DNA of 9,166 bases. Origin: Candidatus Aminicenans sakinawicola JGI OTU-1 (lineage in GTDB: Bacteria; Acidobacteriota; Aminicenantia; Aminicenantales; Aminicenantaceae). Shown in pieces: positions 5,880 through 9,166 of the stretch; within the stretch, counting starts at the first letter, position 1, and the number at the start of each line of letters is the position of its first letter. Under the pieces are notes generated by a model, which was not told the DNA's origin, did not search any database, and was given only the letters and a program-made list of their open reading frames with translations. The stretch lies in contig AWNV01000007.1 of the NCBI GenBank assembly GCA_000493965.1, positions 1 through 9,166 of the forward strand, given 5' to 3'. The translations under genes and the position numbers were made by a program.

Positions 5880-7235
5880 ATGGAACTAGAATCGATGTTC
5901 CTGAAAAAAACACCGCCTCACAGCATTGAAGCTGAAAGGACTGTATTGGGAGGAATTCTTGTTAATAATAAGAGTCTTAATGTAGTCCTGTCTGTTATCT
6001 CCCAAGAAGATTTTTATAAAGATGCAAACCGGAAAATAATAGAAAAAATTATTTTATTAGTTGATAAAGGACTACGTGTTGACCTGCTGAGTCTGGCTGA
6101 AGAACTAAAAAAAGGAGGCTACCTTGATGAAGTTGGAGGGGTCTCTTACCTTTCATCTTTGATGGATGGAGTACCAAAAAGTTTAAACATAGAATATCAT
6201 GCGCAGATAATTAAAGAAAAAGCTCTTTTAAGACGGCTTATTCTCTCTTCTGCAAAAATAATTTCGTCAAGCTATGAGCAAAGAGAAGATGCGGATCAAC
6301 TTTTAAATGAAGCTCAAGCTGCAATCATTGAAGTTGCAGAACAGCGGATAAAACCGGGTTTTATTCCTGTTGGTATGTTAACTCCGTCTGCACTGGAAAT
6401 GATTGATGCCGCCCGCATCCGGAAAGAGGCTGTTACTGGAGTGCCTGCAGGCTTTCGTGACCTTGATGCATTGACTGCGGGTTTTCACGGTTCTGAGTTT
6501 GTTGTAGTTGCGGCAAGGCCATCAATGGGAAAAACAGCATTATGTCTGAATATTTCCCATCATGTGGCACTAAAGACGGATTATTCAGTTGGGTTTTTTT
6601 CGCTCGAAATGGCTAAGGAACAGGTTGTTCTCCGGCTGCTCTGTGCTGAAGCTCAGATAGACTTAAAAAAAGTCAGGACAGGTTTTATCGGAGAAAGAGA
6701 ATATGAGCGCCTAAGACTTAGTGCAGAAGTTCTTTCTAGAGGAAAAATATTTATTGATGAGAGTGCGGCTTTGACTGTCATAGAAATGAAGTCTAAGGCA
6801 AGGCGGCTGAAAATGGAGCAGAATCTTGATTTGTTGTTTATCGACTATATACAGTTAATGCGCCCTGGAGCGAGATTTGAAAACAGGACTCAGGAAATGT
6901 CTTATATCTCACGCTCTTTGAAAGAATTGGCCAAGGAACTTCGTATTCCTGTCGTGGGCATTTCTCAGCTAAGTCGGGCTCCGGAAAAGGGGCGAAGCAA
7001 ACCAATACCCCAACTATCAGATTTGAGAGAGTCAGGTGCGATAGAGCAGGATGCTGATGTTGTTATTTTTATTTATCGCCCTGAGTTTTATAATCCTGAT
7101 GACGAAAGGACACGCGGAATAGCTGAAGTCAATGTGGCCAAACAGAGGAATGGCCCTACAGGAAAGATACGCCTCGCTTTCATCAAAGAATACGCGCGAT
7201 TTGCTGATATGGAATTCCGTGTTTCTGAAGAGTAA
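5880..7235 (+). CDS. dnaB: Replicative DNA helicase DnaB
   Basis: DnaB is the hexameric ring helicase that unwinds DNA at the replication fork on the lagging-strand template and recruits primase. The 451 residues fit the family. The N-terminal helical domain (12-115) opens with PPHSIEAERTVLGGIL. The RecA-like motor (about 185-451) has Walker A ARPSMGKTA (212-220, K218), the catalytic glutamate E243 in SLEM, Walker B LLFIDYIQLM (318-327, D322), ISQLSR (361-366), DLRESGAIEQDAD (381-393) and the finger region KQRNGPTG (421-428). No intein interrupts the usual sites. The ATG at 5880 follows GGAGG (5871-5875) by 4 nt. Only 2 nt separate it from mlaE, so the replication and lipid-transport genes probably share a transcript. 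Confidence 0.97.
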   Translation: MELESMFLKKTPPHSIEAERTVLGGILVNNKSLNVVLSVISQEDFYKDANRKIIEKIILLVDKGLRVDLLSLAEELKKGGYLDEVGGVSYLSSLMDGVPKSLNIEYHAQIIKEKALLRRLILSSAKIISSSYEQREDADQLLNEAQAAIIEVAEQRIKPGFIPVGMLTPSALEMIDAARIRKEAVTGVPAGFRDLDALTAGFHGSEFVVVAARPSMGKTALCLNISHHVALKTDYSVGFFSLEMAKEQVVLRLLCAEAQIDLKKVRTGFIGEREYERLRLSAEVLSRGKIFIDESAALTVIEMKSKARRLKMEQNLDLLFIDYIQLMRPGARFENRTQEMSYISRSLKELAKELRIPVVGISQLSRAPEKGRSKPIPQLSDLRESGAIEQDADVVIFIYRPEFYNPDDERTRGIAEVNVAKQRNGPTGKIRLAFIKEYARFADMEFRVSEE

Positions 7236-7237
7236 AA

Positions 7238-8026
7238 ATGTTCTTTCGAAAGCAACTTTTCTTTTTAAGTCCATTTTTTCAGCAGTTTGGAGAAGTCTGG
7301 CTGCTTTTTATCAAAACATTTAGGAATGTATTTAAAAAGCCCTGGGAAAAGAAAATATTTATTCAACAGCTTGAAGAGATAGGCGTTCGTTCCCTTCCCG
7401 TTGTTTGTCTTACAGCTGCTTTTGGAGGCCTTGTTTTTGCTCTTCAAGCCTATATAGGGTTTCACAGATACATAGGAGGTGGCACAGAAGCTTATACTGG
7501 AGCGGTTATTACGCTTGGCCTTTCAAAGGAGTTAATTCCTATTTTGGTAGGCTTAATGGTATCCGGGAGGGTGGGATCGGCTATGGCAGCAGAAATAGGG
7601 ACCATGAAGATCACAGAGCAAATTGATGCTCTTATCACTCTTGGTGCAGACCCTAACCGCTACCTTGTTGTTCCAAGGACACTGGCGTGTTTGATTATGC
7701 TTCCATGCCTGACGTTTATAGGGGATGTAATCGGCGTGATTTCAGCCTATTTCTACAACGTTATAATCATGGGGGTAAATAGATTTATTTACGTAAAAAA
7801 CACCATGATTTACCTTGAAGGTTGGGATGTTGTAAGCGGCCTTATTAAGACGGCAGTTTTTGGTGTCATCATTGCGATTGTCGGTTGTTGGCAGGGCCTG
7901 AAAACAGAAGGAGGCGCAGCCGGTGTAGGACAGGCAACAACGAGAACAGTTGTTATTTCCAGTATATGTATTTTGATAATAAATTTTTTCATGAGCAAGG
8001 CTCTTCCTGCTACTTTGGGTAGATGA
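7238..8026 (+). CDS. mlaE: MlaE-family ABC transporter permease
   Basis: This is an inner-membrane permease of the MlaE family. In E. coli, MlaFEDB moves phospholipids between the inner membrane and the periplasmic carrier to keep the outer membrane asymmetric. The 262 residues start with an amphipathic interface segment (about 1-35), followed by several hydrophobic helices (about 52-75, 86-110, 147-175, 200-218, 237-253). The family signature EIGTMKITEQIDAL is at 119-132, after SGRVGSAMAA; KELIP (97-101) is also typical. The ATG at 7238 is 2 nt after the dnaB stop with only a weak AAGAG upstream, so translation probably depends on coupling to dnaB. The stop overlaps mlaF by 4 nt (ATGA). Transport direction and cargo cannot be told from sequence. 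Confidence 0.93.
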   Translation: MFFRKQLFFLSPFFQQFGEVWLLFIKTFRNVFKKPWEKKIFIQQLEEIGVRSLPVVCLTAAFGGLVFALQAYIGFHRYIGGGTEAYTGAVITLGLSKELIPILVGLMVSGRVGSAMAAEIGTMKITEQIDALITLGADPNRYLVVPRTLACLIMLPCLTFIGDVIGVISAYFYNVIIMGVNRFIYVKNTMIYLEGWDVVSGLIKTAVFGVIIAIVGCWQGLKTEGGAAGVGQATTRTVVISSICILIINFFMSKALPATLGR

Positions 8027-8769
8027 TTAAAATAGTCGATTTGCACAAATCTTTTGGCGAGAATAAGATCCTTCAAGGTGTAAACCTTGATGTTAACAGA
8101 GGAGAAGCTCTTGTCATTATCGGCCGGAGCGGATCCGGCAAAAGTGTTTTAATAAAGAATCTGATAGGCCTTATGAAACCTGAGAAAGGTAAAATTTTCG
8201 TTGACGGTGTTGAAATAACCTGTCTTAACGGAGACGAGATCCGTAAAATCAGGAGAAAATTTGGGATGCTTTTTCAGGGGGCGGCACTTTTTGACTCCAT
8301 GTCTGTGGCTCAAAACGTTAGCTTTGGAGTGGAAAGATACAGAGATTTTTCAAAGGATAAAATCCAGGAAGTTGTTAAGGAAAGCCTGGAAAGAGTCGGC
8401 CTGAAAGGAGTGGAGGATCTCATGCCGCATGAGTTGAGCGGCGGGATGAAAAAAAGAGTCGGCCTGGCTCGGGCGATTGCCTACCGCCCTGAAATTATTC
8501 TTTACGACGAGCCGTCTACAGGCATCGATCCTATTAGAGCAGATGCGATAAATGAGTTGATAATAATGATGAAAGCTGAACTAGGGGTGACCTCGATTGT
8601 CATAACTCACGATATGGTAAGTGCTTATAAGGTTGCAGATAGAATTGCCATGCTTTATGATGGTAAAATTGTTGAAACAGGGAGGCCTGAAGATATTAAG
8701 CAGTCTGAAAATCAAATAGTTCAGCAGTTTATTCATGGGAGTTCGGAAGGGCCTATTAAAAATTGGTGA
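8023..8769 (+). CDS. mlaF: MlaF-family ABC transporter ATP-binding protein
   Basis: This cytoplasmic ATPase powers the MlaE permease. Its 248 residues carry the full ABC set: Walker A GRSGSGKS (34-41), Q-loop Q85 in MLFQGAALF, signature LSGGM (138-142) followed by KKRVGLARA, Walker B IILYDEP with catalytic E163, D-loop STGIDP (165-170) and switch H196 in ITHD. The GAALFDSMSV stretch after the Q-loop is typical of MlaF rather than of importer ATPases. The extension after about residue 225 (SENQIVQQFIHGSSEGP) resembles the C-terminal tail that bridges MlaF dimers. The ATG at 8023 overlaps the mlaE stop by 4 nt, implying coupled, near-equal synthesis. mlaD follows after 57 nt. No STAS-domain mlaB is seen here; it may lie beyond the window or be missing. 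Confidence 0.94.
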   Translation: MIKIVDLHKSFGENKILQGVNLDVNRGEALVIIGRSGSGKSVLIKNLIGLMKPEKGKIFVDGVEITCLNGDEIRKIRRKFGMLFQGAALFDSMSVAQNVSFGVERYRDFSKDKIQEVVKESLERVGLKGVEDLMPHELSGGMKKRVGLARAIAYRPEIILYDEPSTGIDPIRADAINELIIMMKAELGVTSIVITHDMVSAYKVADRIAMLYDGKIVETGRPEDIKQSENQIVQQFIHGSSEGPIKNW

Positions 8770-8782
8770 AAGTAGCCTGTAA

Positions 8783-8830
8783 ATGACTTATGACGATATG
8801 GCCTTTAAAATTACGGAGAGAAAGTTATGA
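8783..8830 (+). other. 15-codon mini-ORF overlapping the mlaD start
   Basis: An ATG at 8783 opens 15 codons ending in TGA at 8828-8830, overlapping the mlaD ATG (8827) in the ATGA arrangement used for translational coupling elsewhere in this cluster. It has no good ribosome-binding site of its own, and mlaD has one (GGAG, 8815-8818). It may be chance or a small coupling leader. Confidence 0.2.
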
Positions 8831-9166
8831 AGAGCGAACTTAAAGTAGGCATTTTTTTTGCTGTCGTTCTGGTTATGATTGCAGTTATCATATTGGTGGT
8901 AGGCGATATAAGCAATTTATTTAAAAAACCGGGATACTCTCTTTATTTGTATTTTGATTCGGCTGTTGGCTTAGAGAAAAGAAATGTCGTGAGGTTGGCT
9001 GGAGTAAAAATCGGCTATATCGATGATATCAGGCTAAAAGGCAGCAAAGCAGAGGTTGTATTAAGCATCGACTCTAAAGTGGGGATTAAAAAAGGTTCAA
9101 GCGCGAATCTTGCAGCCCTTGGTCTTTTGGGAGAAAAATACATAGAAATAATACCTGGAAAGGGTC
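8827..9166 (+). CDS. mlaD: MlaD-type MCE-domain protein, 3' end outside window
   Basis: MlaD is the MCE-domain subunit whose periplasmic hexameric ring passes lipids between the MlaE permease and downstream carriers. The 113 residues visible start MKSELKVGIFF. One membrane anchor follows at about 8-26, then an MCE domain from about 37, with YLYFDSAVGLEKRNVVRLAG (40-59), VKIGYIDDI (60-68), and the later ALGLLGEKYIEI (97-108). GGAG (8815-8818) is 8 nt before the ATG. The reading frame runs off the window without a stop, so total length, and whether a long C-terminal extension exists, cannot be judged. Position after mlaE and mlaF supports the name; other MCE types share these motifs. Confidence 0.92.
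   Translation, partial: MKSELKVGIFFAVVLVMIAVIILVVGDISNLFKKPGYSLYLYFDSAVGLEKRNVVRLAGVKIGYIDDIRLKGSKAEVVLSIDSKVGIKKGSSANLAALGLLGEKYIEIIPGKG

Overview
The window looks like a chromosomal housekeeping segment from a Gram-negative (diderm), moderately AT-rich bacterium. All thirteen protein genes and one tRNA gene lie on the + strand in compact, partly overlapping order. The diderm assignment rests on a LolB-like lipoprotein and an MlaE/MlaF/MlaD-type phospholipid transport set. The order lolB-like, ispE, tRNA-Gln(UUG), prs, rplY, pth, rpsF, rpsR, rplI, dnaB resembles, from memory, arrangements in Deltaproteobacteria/Desulfobacterota and related lineages. The lolB-ispE-prs order is also the Escherichia coli order. 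I cannot name a species or a firm phylum.

Layout. 1-184: no supported gene, but a near-consensus sigma-70-type promoter at 121-149. 185-523: an unrecognised small membrane protein with a duplicated YGF motif. 557-2075: a LolB-like lipoprotein and IspE (isoprenoid precursor synthesis), overlapping by 11 nt. 2066-2140: tRNA-Gln, whose first ten bases encode the end and stop codon of ispE. 2202-4422: prs (PRPP synthesis), rplY (ribosomal protein bL25) and pth (peptidyl-tRNA hydrolase). 4423-4528: a leader with a hairpin and a possible promoter. 4529-7235: rpsF, rpsR, rplI and dnaB. 7238-9166: mlaE, mlaF and the 5' part of mlaD, which runs off the window.

Functionally, the middle is a translation and nucleotide-precursor block. 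It covers ribosome proteins bL25, bS6, bS18 and bL9, recycling of stalled peptidyl-tRNA, a glutamine tRNA, and PRPP for nucleotide synthesis. It ends with the replicative helicase. Envelope genes lie on both sides: the LolB-like lipoprotein upstream and the Mla-type transporter downstream. Translational coupling is likely at several junctions: lolB/ispE 11-nt overlap, rpsF/rpsR 4 nt, mlaE/mlaF 4 nt, and gaps of 2-3 nt at dnaB/mlaE and rplY/pth.

I found no mobile element, CRISPR array, phage gene, toxin-antitoxin pair or defence system. I do not think the window holds a new multi-gene system. The points most worth a second look are the ispE stop codon built from the tRNA core, the unidentified 112-residue membrane protein behind a strong promoter, the charged C-terminal tails shared by three ribosomal proteins, and the rpsF leader.
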